From Parcubacteria bacterium C7867-006 (GTDB lineage: Bacteria; Patescibacteriota; Minisyncoccia; Phycocordibacterales; DATDWN01): a stretch of DNA of 43,363 nt. Made by a program: the position numbers and the translations under genes. Location: contig LFCP01000001.1 of the NCBI GenBank assembly GCA_001189155.1, positions 211,779 to 255,141 on the forward strand. Direction: 5' to 3'. The number at the start of each line of letters is the position of its first letter. The first letter of the stretch is position 1. This document shows, piece by piece, positions 16,401 to 21,781 of this stretch. The notes beneath the pieces were generated by a model. It saw only the letters and a program-made list of their open reading frames with translations, made no database searches and had not been told where the DNA came from.

Positions 16401-16663
16401 AGGATTTTTATGGAAATTTAGTTCAAGCATCATCATCTCCAAAATGGTTGGTACCAGAAAAACTTTCCCCAATGAGTTCTCCTATTAGTGAGTCAATAAC
16501 GAGCACAACAGCAACATCCGGTTCAGATTTCAGATGGGACTCTTCGAGTCAACAATATGTTTATAATTGGAGTACAAAAGGTTTGATATCTGGCTATTGG
16601 TACAAAATATCAGCTAAACTAGATGATGGATATGTGTATTCAGTTGTAGTGGGCTTGAAGTAG
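13478..16663 (+). CDS. Large secreted LCAT/lipase-type alpha/beta hydrolase
   Basis: A 1,061-residue exported protein. A signal peptide covers about residues 1-28. Two related N-terminal repeats follow (about 30-175 and 190-345), each with conserved cysteines and a '...FDGFNI/FDSFDL' strand. The hydrolase domain starts at 'VMFIPGLMGSRLYEQ', with the nucleophile elbow 'IIAHSNGGLVAKAL' (Ser near residue 509), 'VAVPQVGTPDAI', the acid in 'VVVDGDGVVVVPSA' (near 719) and the His in 'RTHRDILEI' (near 756). This order matches lecithin:cholesterol acyltransferase-like esterases. The C-terminus carries 'FKGGSTVPVKFVLKD', a PxKF-type surface domain. The substrate is unknown; lipid scavenging from a host or the medium is speculation. 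Confidence 0.82.
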   Translation: MKLAYSGFRLSFFLSIVFFVFAPFFVIADVSRPDVNITPAGIIDSFSVPCSGTNATAILITGYPFQSYVGEYMRRPCLNGVVNFDSFDLSQYLTSHGGAYPEWFNYFKPPFYLVVKDTTDLLAPDAPIYNQIVNIVGPSNNYSVILLSPINKTYPTLAIGSSFYFTGLEWVKTPPPPAPLPPETIGDPNNLPANISLTGDVPRVSINCTIGHDYTLSLVHREDDYVFRSFGVKQREYCVDGVVSFDGFNIVDFFGGQSISWWLYFYTPIEYIIKDTTGIYECNEYYCPLVSLISASNNFDTSLYLASSTRWATVGKGPIYDVDETHTVWSNKNQTQPTGNSNVMFIPGLMGSRLYEQTGIVDCGSSLAGSDCIDDNELWVSSSDSDQEKLSLDSNGKSINSVYTKNDTQSLNDEVETGIVDEAYGANIYNSFINDLRNWKTDGTIKDYAFIPYDWRLSLEDIITDGATSTLRNKLYFTNPQGFTESFILKKLEELQKSSNSGKVTIIAHSNGGLVAKALVQKLKDTNNPLYYKIDKIILVAVPQVGTPDAIAGLLHGTELGWHGLVMSSARSRQLAENMPTIYNLLPTPGYFSTVDQSYNVDKVVSFSNDPSWQQETSQYGTYISDPANLKNYILGSDGRVKPSYSDTNSASIGNSNLYSDSEVVHSILDNWQPASTTKVIQVAGWGEETLAGIDYKNCRYYYIGKLHKCYSPRVVVDGDGVVVVPSALWMATSSPNVERWWVNIKDANILLGIKRTHRDILEITNLRSFIKSEVINNNFIDDSKIVVNNPSTLVSQDTRLHYTLHSPLTLGITDSQGRYTGIDPATKQLREEIPGVIYRKIGETQYISVPEDISHTLKLKGYDDGSFSLDIDEQTGNVSTQITSFQGVPTSTTTIATLDYTTGMNLSSTTLNVDLNSDGNIDLSLNAKLGELVDTPFYKWNGFLQPINDTKYHPEQSSSVFKGGSTVPVKFVLKDFYGNLVQASSSPKWLVPEKLSPMSSPISESITSTTATSGSDFRWDSSSQQYVYNWSTKGLISGYWYKISAKLDDGYVYSVVVGLK

Positions 16664-16682
16664 TTGTTGTTAATTAATATAT

Positions 16683-16691
16683 TGCTATAAT
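16683..16691 (+). promoter_or_regulatory. Extended -10 promoter of the membrane protein at 16701
   Basis: TG-c-TATAAT, with the hexamer at 16686-16691, ends nine bases before ATG 16701. Nearly leaderless. Confidence 0.5.
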
Positions 16692-16700
16692 TAAGACATA

Positions 16701-17096
16701 ATGAATTTTTTTAAAGGAAAAAAACAGTCAATTTTATATTTAGTTCTGTCTTTATTAGTTTTGGGCATTTCATATTATGTAAACATTAATATGAGAGATA
16801 GATTATTGACAATTGCTTTAAGCAAATCAGTTTTTTGGTTAGCTATTCCCATTATGTTTTTTTCTTTATTTTCTTTTTTTATTAGATATTCCACCTTTAA
16901 ATCTTGGAGTAAGTTTACACTGTTTTATATTGTAATTTCTATATTAATTGTTCTTATTTCCCCAAACTCAACACATGGAATGGATATTTATCCAGCAACA
17001 AAAGAAAATATGACAATAGTTCTTGCTTCTATTTATTCAGTAGTTTCAATCATCCTAATAATTTATAAATCTTTTAAAAAAGAAAGTTCAATCTAA
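16701..17096 (+). CDS. Small membrane protein of unknown function
   Basis: A 131-residue hydrophobic protein with four likely membrane helices: about residues 10-28, 38-62, 70-88 and 104-123, the last being 'IVLASIYSVVSIILIIYKSF'. There are short basic ends and one polar loop ('SPNSTHGMDIYPATKEN'). No family is recognised and no catalytic residues stand out. AT-rich codon use matches the host genes. It is followed after 11 bases by the DUF2585 gene and may be co-transcribed with it. Confidence 0.7.
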   Translation: MNFFKGKKQSILYLVLSLLVLGISYYVNINMRDRLLTIALSKSVFWLAIPIMFFSLFSFFIRYSTFKSWSKFTLFYIVISILIVLISPNSTHGMDIYPATKENMTIVLASIYSVVSIILIIYKSFKKESSI

Positions 17097-17107
17097 ACAA
17101 TATCTAA

Positions 17108-17695
17108 GTGCAATCTACTATAGACTTTATAAAAAAATATCAGACGACTATTTTGTGGGTGATTTTTATATTTGTTGCTACTGGGGCAATAGAGTTTTTT
17201 TCTGGTAGATCAGTTTTGGGTCCTGATGGGATGTTCGGATGGTGGGAGGGAAGTGTGTGGAGTGCAGAGAACTCACAACGAGTCGCGGATGCCTATACTT
17301 TTTCACACATCATACACGGTATGTTGTTCTATGCCTTCCTCTGGCTAGTTGTTCGTAAAGTTCCAGTAAAGTATCGTTTTATTTTTGCTCTGGCTATTGA
17401 GGCTGGTTGGGAACTGCTAGAGAACTCTCCTATTGTTATTGATAGATACAGAGCGGTTACTATTTCTCTCGGGTATGTTGGTGATAGTGTACTGAACTCT
17501 CTGTCGGATATTATGTTTGCTGGTATTGGTTTCATGATTGCAAAATACTCAAAGTTTTGGGTTTCAGTTTTTCTTATTATCGCTATGGAGCTCGGTTGTT
17601 TGTTCTGGGTTCGGGATAATCTAACTTTGAATGTTTTGATGTTGCTCTACCCAATAAAAACAGTTCAGGTTTGGCAATCTGTTGGGCATGTATAA
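17108..17695 (+). CDS. DUF2585 (UPF0314) family membrane protein
   Basis: A 195-residue membrane protein with about five hydrophobic segments. It matches the DUF2585 pattern known mainly from Alphaproteobacteria: 'WSAENSQRVADAYTFSHIIHG', 'AIEAGWELLENSPIVIDRYR', 'YVGDSVLNSLSDIMFAGIGF' and 'VRDNLTLNVLMLLYP' are the family blocks. The conserved His, Glu, Arg and Asp inside membrane segments suggest an enzyme or transporter, but no function is established. The start is GTG 17108; no better ATG exists before the first conserved region and no Shine-Dalgarno is visible. Confidence 0.82.
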   Translation: MQSTIDFIKKYQTTILWVIFIFVATGAIEFFSGRSVLGPDGMFGWWEGSVWSAENSQRVADAYTFSHIIHGMLFYAFLWLVVRKVPVKYRFIFALAIEAGWELLENSPIVIDRYRAVTISLGYVGDSVLNSLSDIMFAGIGFMIAKYSKFWVSVFLIIAMELGCLFWVRDNLTLNVLMLLYPIKTVQVWQSVGHV

Positions 17696-17724
17696 AAATA
17701 TTATATTTCCATTCTATTTTAATG

Positions 17725-17733
17725 TGATACAAT
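17725..17733 (+). promoter_or_regulatory. Extended -10 promoter upstream of the gene at 17770
   Basis: TG-a-TACAAT, with the hexamer at 17728-17733, lies 36 bases before ATG 17770. This gene, unlike most others here, would have a leader of about 30 AT-rich bases. Confidence 0.4.
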
Positions 17734-17769
17734 TTATTCATTAAAATTAAAATTAATTCTTAAAAATAA

Positions 17770-18105
17770 ATGGAAGGAAATAATCAAAATCGATGTGATG
17801 TTTGTGGTTCAGGATATGGACACTGTGGTAAATGTGGAAATATGTGCGGATATAACGGGAAACATTTACTTAGGTGGTTTCTTGGAGTGATTATAATTAC
17901 TTGGGTATTTTCAATTGGAATGAAAATTGGAGAGTTGAAAGCAAGTATAGAAGGATATGGTTATGGTCACAGAGCTATGCCTATGATGTACGGTGCACAG
18001 AGTGGATGGAGTGATGGAAACGTAATGTTTACTACAACTTCAGCTCCTGCAACAATGATGACTGGAGTTAAGGGGGGTACTATCCAGGTAATCAAGGGAA
18101 ATTAG
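17770..18105 (+). CDS. Cys-rich membrane-anchored protein of unknown function
   Basis: A 111-residue protein. The N-terminus has two CxxC-type pairs and further cysteines ('CDVCGSGYGHCGKCGNMCG'), suggesting a zinc- or other metal-binding knuckle. One membrane helix follows at about residues 34-55 ('WFLGVIIITWVFSIGMKIG'). The C-terminal half is Gly/Met/Tyr/Thr-rich and low in complexity ('YGYGHRAMPMMYG') and probably lies outside the cytoplasm. No family recognised. The VOC gene starts four bases after its stop, so the two are likely co-transcribed. Confidence 0.7.
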   Translation: MEGNNQNRCDVCGSGYGHCGKCGNMCGYNGKHLLRWFLGVIIITWVFSIGMKIGELKASIEGYGYGHRAMPMMYGAQSGWSDGNVMFTTTSAPATMMTGVKGGTIQVIKGN

Positions 18106-18109
18106 TTAT

Positions 18110-18508
18110 ATGAAAAACAGAGTAGTACATTTTGAAATATACGTGGATGATATAGAACGTGCAAAAAAGTTCTACACTGATGTTTTTGGTTGGGAGTTTG
18201 TCGATTGGTCAGGTGTTACTGGTACACCGTATTGGGGAGTAATGACTGCACCTATGGGAAGTACAGAGCCTGGAATTAATGGAGGTCTTATGCAAAGACA
18301 GGGTGCAACAGTTGTTCCAGATATAGCAGTTGTTGGATATGTTTGTACTGTTCAGGTAGAAAATATTGATGAGACTATTAAAAAAGTTGAGAGTGCTGGT
18401 GGAACTATGGCTATGCCAAAATATGCTCTAGGAGATATGGCTATGCAGGCTTACTATAAAGACACCGAAGGAAACATTTTTGGTGTTCATCAAGTTATTA
18501 AAAAATAA
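18110..18508 (+). CDS. VOC superfamily (glyoxalase/bleomycin-resistance-like) protein
   Basis: A 132-residue protein of the vicinal-oxygen-chelate fold, built from two beta-alpha-beta-beta-beta modules. 'VVHFEIYVDDIERAKKFYTDVFGWEF' is the typical first module and 'VENIDETIKKVESAGGTM...YYKDTEGNIFGVHQ' the second. His in 'HFEIY', a mid-chain Glu and the Glu in 'DTEGN' could be metal ligands. Members act on small molecules or bind drugs; the substrate cannot be deduced. It follows the Cys-rich gene at four bases and is closed by a strong bidirectional terminator. Confidence 0.88.
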   Translation: MKNRVVHFEIYVDDIERAKKFYTDVFGWEFVDWSGVTGTPYWGVMTAPMGSTEPGINGGLMQRQGATVVPDIAVVGYVCTVQVENIDETIKKVESAGGTMAMPKYALGDMAMQAYYKDTEGNIFGVHQVIKK

Positions 18509-18530
18509 AACAAATCTAAAATTGTTTTTA

Positions 18531-18575
18531 AAACACAAAACCCACCGAACACAACCCGGTGGGTTTTGTGTTTCG
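18531..18575. terminator. Bidirectional intrinsic terminator between the VOC gene and cassette E
   Basis: A 17-bp perfect inverted repeat, AAACACAAAACCCACCG / CGGTGGGTTTTGTGTTT, around a nine-base loop. U-rich on both strands, it can end the VOC transcript (plus) and the cassette E transcript (minus). Confidence 0.9.
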
Positions 18576-18586
18576 GTGGGTGAGAG

Positions 18587-18808
18587 TCAGGCCTTGGGTT
18601 TCTGGAAGTCCATGTGGGGGACACCCTGCTTCTCCGAGACTCTACGGATGACAGCGATCTTTTCCTGTGAGGTTGAGTCGTTCCTCACTCGGATGACGTT
18701 GCCAGGCACGAGACCGTTCCAGTCACGTGGCCGTGGCCAACTGACAATATTGCCGGAATCGAACAGTTGCCAGTGTTCGTTGCGCAGCACCAGATTTCTG
18801 GTATTCAT
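18587..18808 (-). CDS. Unknown 73-aa protein, possibly PUA/ASCH-like (cassette E)
   Basis: A 73-residue protein with a beta-rich look: 'GLVPGNVIRVRNDSTSQEKIAVIRRV' recalls the core of ASCH/PUA-type RNA-binding barrels (hydrophobic-PGN/D-x-I-x-V followed by strands), but this is weak. The ribosome-binding site AGGAGGAG is placed in the loop of a hairpin, ATAGAG / CTCTAT, that ends at the start codon, so translation could be regulated. The DNA is GC-rich compared with the flanking VOC and lexA genes. Single gene with its own promoter and terminator. Confidence 0.6.
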   Translation of the reverse strand: MNTRNLVLRNEHWQLFDSGNIVSWPRPRDWNGLVPGNVIRVRNDSTSQEKIAVIRRVSEKQGVPHMDFQKPKA

Positions 18809-18831
18809 AGAGCATCTCCTCCTCTATTTTT

Positions 18832-18859
18832 AGAGTATCAGAGTCGAAAATAAATGCAA
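18832..18859 (-). promoter_or_regulatory. Promoter of cassette E
   Basis: On the minus strand TTGCAT (18854-18859), a 16-base spacer and TACTCT (18832-18837). The transcript would begin at the hairpin that carries the ribosome-binding site. Confidence 0.5.
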
Positions 18860-18905
18860 TAAATCTGGCTTTTTGAAGTTATCCACATTTTTTTACCGGC
18901 TGGTG

Positions 18906-18935
18906 TTGACTGGTGAACCACCGTTCACCTATAAT
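18906..18935 (+). promoter_or_regulatory. lexA operon promoter with embedded LexA (SOS) box
   Basis: TTGACT (18906-18911) and TATAAT (18930-18935) enclose an 18-base spacer that is entirely an inverted repeat: GGTGAAC-CACC-GTTCACC (18912-18929). Its core GAAC-N4-GTTC is the SOS-box consensus of Bacillus and Actinobacteria. A repressor bound here would block the promoter, giving LexA autoregulation. This is the best-defined operator in the window. Confidence 0.88.
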
Positions 18936-18988
18936 AAAAACATAACAAATTACCAGGGTTTAAATTATAAATTTATTTTATTAAAAAT

Positions 18989-19180
18989 ATGAGTAAACAA
19001 AATTTTGAAAAGTCATTAAAAAAAGAGCTTCGAGTTTTGAATGAAATCATAGATATGAAAATTGTTAGAGGTTTGTCTTATGCGCAGGAGGCTAGAAGAC
19101 ACAAGTTTATTTTAAACAGTCTCACAAACATAAAACGAACAAAGTCAGGATGGATGCTAAGATCATTTAATTTTGCATAG
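18989..19180 (+). CDS. Small basic protein co-transcribed with lexA
   Basis: A 63-residue Lys/Arg-rich protein of unknown function, probably helical ('KSLKKELRVLNEIIDMKIV', then 'YAQEARRHKFILNSL'). It is the first gene after the LexA-boxed promoter and ends three bases before the lexA start, so it should be part of the SOS regulon. It could be a DNA-associated or inhibitory small protein, but nothing in the sequence decides this. The predicted transcript carries a leader of about 45 AT-rich bases without a Shine-Dalgarno. Confidence 0.65.
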   Translation: MSKQNFEKSLKKELRVLNEIIDMKIVRGLSYAQEARRHKFILNSLTNIKRTKSGWMLRSFNFA

Positions 19181-19183
19181 AAT

Positions 19184-19762
19184 ATGAGTAACGAAAAATA
19201 TTCTACATATAGAGATAAAATACTTTCTTTCTACAGAAAGAACCGACGTATGCCTGGTTACAAAGAGATAATGACTCTTGTTGGTTTTAAATCAAAAAAT
19301 GCGGTTTACAAACTCATCAATAAACTGGTTGATGATGGAATTGTAGATAAAGATTCCAACGGTAAACTCACTCCTATGAAAATTTTTGGCGAAGTCCCAC
19401 TACTCGGACTTGTTGAAGCCGGAATACCAACAACTGTTGATCAGGGCACTGATACCCTGAGTTTAGAAGAGTACCTAATAGGAGGAAACAAAAACTCAGT
19501 TTATCTACTAGAAGTAAAAGGTGACTCTATGATAGATGAGGGTATACACGAGGGAGATCTAGTTCTGGTTGAAAGAAGAGGTGACCCGAGAGATGGAGAT
19601 ATTGTTATAGCAGAGGTTGATGGTGGTTGGACTATGAAGTATTTTAAAAAGAAGGGAAGTACTGTTTATCTAAAAGCAGCAAACAAAAACTATTCACCAA
19701 TATATCCAACATATGATTTGAAAGTGGCCGCTATAGTGCGTGGCGTTATACGAAAATATTAA
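19184..19762 (+). CDS. lexA: LexA SOS repressor
   Basis: A 192-residue repressor-protease. The N-terminal winged helix-turn-helix spans about residues 1-65 ('YRDKILSFYRKNRRMPGYKEI', 'SKNAVYKLINKLVDDGIV'). The self-cleavage site is the Ala-Gly in 'GLVEAGIP' (near residue 85). The catalytic Ser lies in 'VKGDSMIDEGIHEGDLVLVE' (near 116) and the catalytic Lys in 'GWTMKYFKKKG' (near 154). All parts needed for RecA-stimulated autocleavage are present. The matching GAAC-N4-GTTC box lies in the operon promoter. It follows the 63-residue gene by three bases and precedes the GDSL gene, which has its own promoter. Confidence 0.95.
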   Translation: MSNEKYSTYRDKILSFYRKNRRMPGYKEIMTLVGFKSKNAVYKLINKLVDDGIVDKDSNGKLTPMKIFGEVPLLGLVEAGIPTTVDQGTDTLSLEEYLIGGNKNSVYLLEVKGDSMIDEGIHEGDLVLVERRGDPRDGDIVIAEVDGGWTMKYFKKKGSTVYLKAANKNYSPIYPTYDLKVAAIVRGVIRKY

Positions 19763-19772
19763 ATTTGTTTTG

Positions 19773-19781
19773 TGTTAAAAT
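19773..19781 (+). promoter_or_regulatory. Extended -10 promoter of the GDSL hydrolase gene
   Basis: TG-t-TAAAAT, with the hexamer at 19776-19781, ends six bases before ATG 19788, which is preferred over the track start TTG 19782. Leaderless geometry. Confidence 0.5.
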
Positions 19782-19787
19782 TTGTTT

Positions 19788-20405
19788 ATGAATAAATACC
19801 CCTTATTTGCAGTTGGAGGTCTTGTTTTGGTTTGTGTTTTATTTTTAATATTTACAAACAAGCAAGATATAAAAAATTACCCATCAAAAGGCGTAGATAT
19901 AATCGCATTCGGTGATAGTTTGATAGAGGGAGTTGGAGCGTCTAGTCCAGATAAAAATTTAATTTCTTTGCTATCAAAAAGTATAGGTAAACCCATTGTT
20001 AATCTTGGAGTTTCTGGAAATACAACGATAGATGGTTTAAAAAGATTAAGTGATTTAGATAACTATAAACCAAAAGTTATAATTCTTCTTTTGGGTGGAA
20101 ATGATTATTTAAGAAAAATACCAATAGATGAGACTTTTGATAATCTTGGGAAAATAATATCTAATTTACAAGACAGAGGTGCTGTGGTTTTGGTTTTGGG
20201 GGTGAGAGGTGGTTTGTTTAGTGATAAGTTCGAATCCAAATTTCAAGATCTGAGTGAAAAATATAATACAGCTTATGTTTCCGATGTTTTAGATGGTTTG
20301 TTTGCTAATACAAAATATATGTCAGATGCGATACATCCAAATGATTTGGGTTATAAAAAAATAGAAGAAAGAGTATACCCTGTACTTTTAAAGCTAATAA
20401 AATAA
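19788..20405 (+). CDS. SGNH/GDSL-type esterase or acylhydrolase, membrane-anchored
   Basis: A 205-residue protein with an N-terminal membrane helix (about residues 5-24) and an exported SGNH hydrolase domain. Block I 'IIAFGDSLIEGVG' holds the nucleophile Ser, block II 'VNLGVSGNTT' the Gly, block III 'LLLGGNDYL' the Asn, and block V 'DAIHPNDLGY' the Asp and His. The complete set suggests an active esterase, perhaps a lysophospholipase or deacetylase of envelope molecules; the substrate is not known. The next gene overlaps its stop by one base (TAATG), and three further genes follow tightly. Confidence 0.88.
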   Translation: MNKYPLFAVGGLVLVCVLFLIFTNKQDIKNYPSKGVDIIAFGDSLIEGVGASSPDKNLISLLSKSIGKPIVNLGVSGNTTIDGLKRLSDLDNYKPKVIILLLGGNDYLRKIPIDETFDNLGKIISNLQDRGAVVLVLGVRGGLFSDKFESKFQDLSEKYNTAYVSDVLDGLFANTKYMSDAIHPNDLGYKKIEERVYPVLLKLIK

Positions 20406-20698
20406 TGTCAAAGATTTTTAAAATTTACTCGCAGGTTTGGAGATGGCCAGGAGATATGGGGTGGCATTTTGTTACTTTACCTAAAAATTTATCTGCAGAT
20501 ATTAAAAAAGTTGGAAAAAGATATGGTGCTGGATTTGTGAAAGTTAAAGTTACAGTAGGGAAAAGTACTTGGGTTACAGCTTTGTTCCCACACAAAGAGT
20601 CGGAGTCATATCTGCTCTCAATAAAACAGAATATTCGCAAAAAGGAGGGAATATGGGAGAATGACAAAATAAAAGCATCATTCGTTTTAGAAAAATAA
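20405..20698 (+). CDS. DUF1905 family protein
   Basis: A 97-residue protein matching the small beta-barrel DUF1905 family: 'YSQVWRWPGDMGWHFVTLP' near the start, then 'GAGFVKVKVTVGKSTWVTALFP' and the closing 'YLLSIKQNIRKKEGI'. Family members are widespread and of unknown function. The start codon overlaps the stop of the GDSL gene, and its own stop overlaps the start of the DUF167 gene, so it is in the middle of a translationally coupled group. Confidence 0.85.
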   Translation: MSKIFKIYSQVWRWPGDMGWHFVTLPKNLSADIKKVGKRYGAGFVKVKVTVGKSTWVTALFPHKESESYLLSIKQNIRKKEGIWENDKIKASFVLEK

Positions 20699-20949
20699 TG
20701 AGAATATTTGTAAAAGTTAAGGCTAATAGCAGGGAAAATAAAGTTGAGGAGCCTCCTCAGAGACTTTTGCAAACCGATGAAAGACTAAACGACTACTATA
20801 CAGTATCTGTAAAAGAACCTCCTGTTGAGGGGAAAGCAAATGATGCGGTAGTTAGAACACTAGCTGAATATTTTAGTGTTTCTCGTTCACAGGTAACTCT
20901 TTTATCTGGTTCTACATCAAAAATAAAGACATTTGAAATAAAGAAATAA
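20698..20949 (+). CDS. DUF167 (YggU) family protein
   Basis: An 83-residue protein of the DUF167/YggU family. 'MRIFVKVKANSRENKV' and 'YYTVSVKEPPVEGKANDAVVRTLAEYFSV' with 'VTLLSGSTSKIKTFEI' are the conserved blocks. The family is found in all domains of life; structures are known but no biochemical role is settled. Starts in the stop codon of the preceding gene (TAATG) and is followed after one base by the MGMT-like gene. Confidence 0.88.
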   Translation: MRIFVKVKANSRENKVEEPPQRLLQTDERLNDYYTVSVKEPPVEGKANDAVVRTLAEYFSVSRSQVTLLSGSTSKIKTFEIKK

Positions 20950-20950
20950 T

Positions 20951-21211
20951 ATGAAAACAAAAACATTTGGAGATAGGGTTCGTGATGTAGTCAAAAAAAT
21001 ACCAAAGGGTAAGGTTATGACTTATAAAGAGGTGGCAAAGAAAGCTGGTAATGAAAAAGCTGTTCGAGCTGTGGGGAATATATTGAGTAAAAATTATGAT
21101 AAAAATATACCATGTCATAGGGTAATACGTTCTGACGGTGGGATGGGTGGATACAACAGAGGAATAAAAAATAAAATCTCTATTTTGAGAAAAGAAGGAG
21201 TAAAAATCTAA
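20951..21211 (+). CDS. MGMT-type alkyltransferase, active-site domain only
   Basis: An 86-residue protein equal to the C-terminal DNA-binding and active-site domain of O6-alkylguanine-DNA alkyltransferases. 'GKVMTYKEVAKKAG' and 'AVRAVGNILSKN' form the winged helix-turn-helix with the arginine finger, and 'IPCHRVIRSDGGMGGY' has the acceptor cysteine. Alkyltransferase-like proteins have Trp or Ala at that position, so retention of Cys suggests real dealkylation, but the usual N-terminal domain is missing. Proximity to lexA fits a DNA-damage cluster. Last gene of the coupled group. Confidence 0.85.
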   Translation: MKTKTFGDRVRDVVKKIPKGKVMTYKEVAKKAGNEKAVRAVGNILSKNYDKNIPCHRVIRSDGGMGGYNRGIKNKISILRKEGVKI

Positions 21212-21254
21212 TAACTCTCTGGTAATTTGTTTCTACGATTTATATAATTATATA

Positions 21255-21425
21255 TGGAAGTACTCGCCAAACGATTTTCGACAATTCGTTTTTGCCATCC
21301 GGCTGATTCAATTTCCATTCAGCCTAGTCTCGTTGCCCCAAACCAGGACTATTGACGAGACTCCCACGTATGTCCTACCCACCATTATCCCCGGTCGCCA
21401 AAAGCGATCGGGGGTGCCTTTTTAT
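21255..21425 (+). ncRNA. Candidate structured non-coding RNA with its own promoter and terminator
   Basis: A stretch of about 170 bases without a credible ORF, GC-richer than its surroundings. TATAAT at 21243-21248 could start it. Hairpins in order: AAACGA / TCGTTT (21269-21291), GGCTGA / TCAGCC (21301-21324), a perfect AGTCTCGT / ACGAGACT (21326-21362), and a terminator ATCCCCGGTCGC / GCGATCGGGGGT followed by GCCTTTTTATT (21387-21425). It does not match what I know of tmRNA, 6S, SRP RNA or RNase P RNA. It could be a regulatory RNA or belong to the GC-rich cassette class. Confidence 0.6.
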
Positions 21426-21781
21426 TGTCTAAATGTAATAAATTAGCCGTTTTATTGTATAAGAGGGTGTAAGTAACTGTTTACTTGGGAGTGTGTCAAA
21501 TACGGTGTTAATAGTATGTGTATAACTTTGTTGACTTTATTGTTGACAAAATATACCTACTTGACGTATACTCTACTTGACTTCACGGATTGAGTTATGG
21601 CAGACGAAGTGAGGATTATTCGGGTCAATTGTTCTCAACTACTTCCTTGCGTTTCAATCGCTAACAAAAAAATAAGCAAAAAATAAACCACATAAGGGGT
21701 GGGGTATTTTTTGTTCGTTTTTTATTTTAAAAGGAGGTAGTAGGTGTCCGGGGTTTATTATTAAAAAGCACAATATTTTTT
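21426..21781 (+). promoter_or_regulatory. rpoB promoter region and long 5' leader
   Basis: This 356-base gap holds a strong promoter: TTGACA 21543-21548, an 18-base spacer and TATACT 21567-21572. Other TTGACT and TTGACG copies nearby suggest overlapping starts. The leader is about 200 bases, exceptional here. It contains a 29-codon ORF (21597-21686, 'MADEVRIIRVN...') without a ribosome-binding site, a short CCAC / GTGG hairpin followed by a run of T (about 21687-21715) that could attenuate, and AAAGGAGG at 21730, too far from ATG 21782 to serve it. CACAAT at 21769-21774 ends seven bases before the ATG and might drive a second, leaderless transcript. Confidence 0.55.

Noticed and set aside
18587-18808. 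Cassette E as an ASCH/PUA domain protein
   Set aside because: Only a short strand pattern matches; kept as a weak suggestion in the feature text rather than a call.
21744-21764. Mini-ORF GTG TCC GGG GTT TAT TAT TAA after AAAGGAGG before rpoB
   Set aside because: Six codons only. The ribosome-binding-like sequence is striking but could equally be a structural part of the leader; not enough to call a leader peptide.
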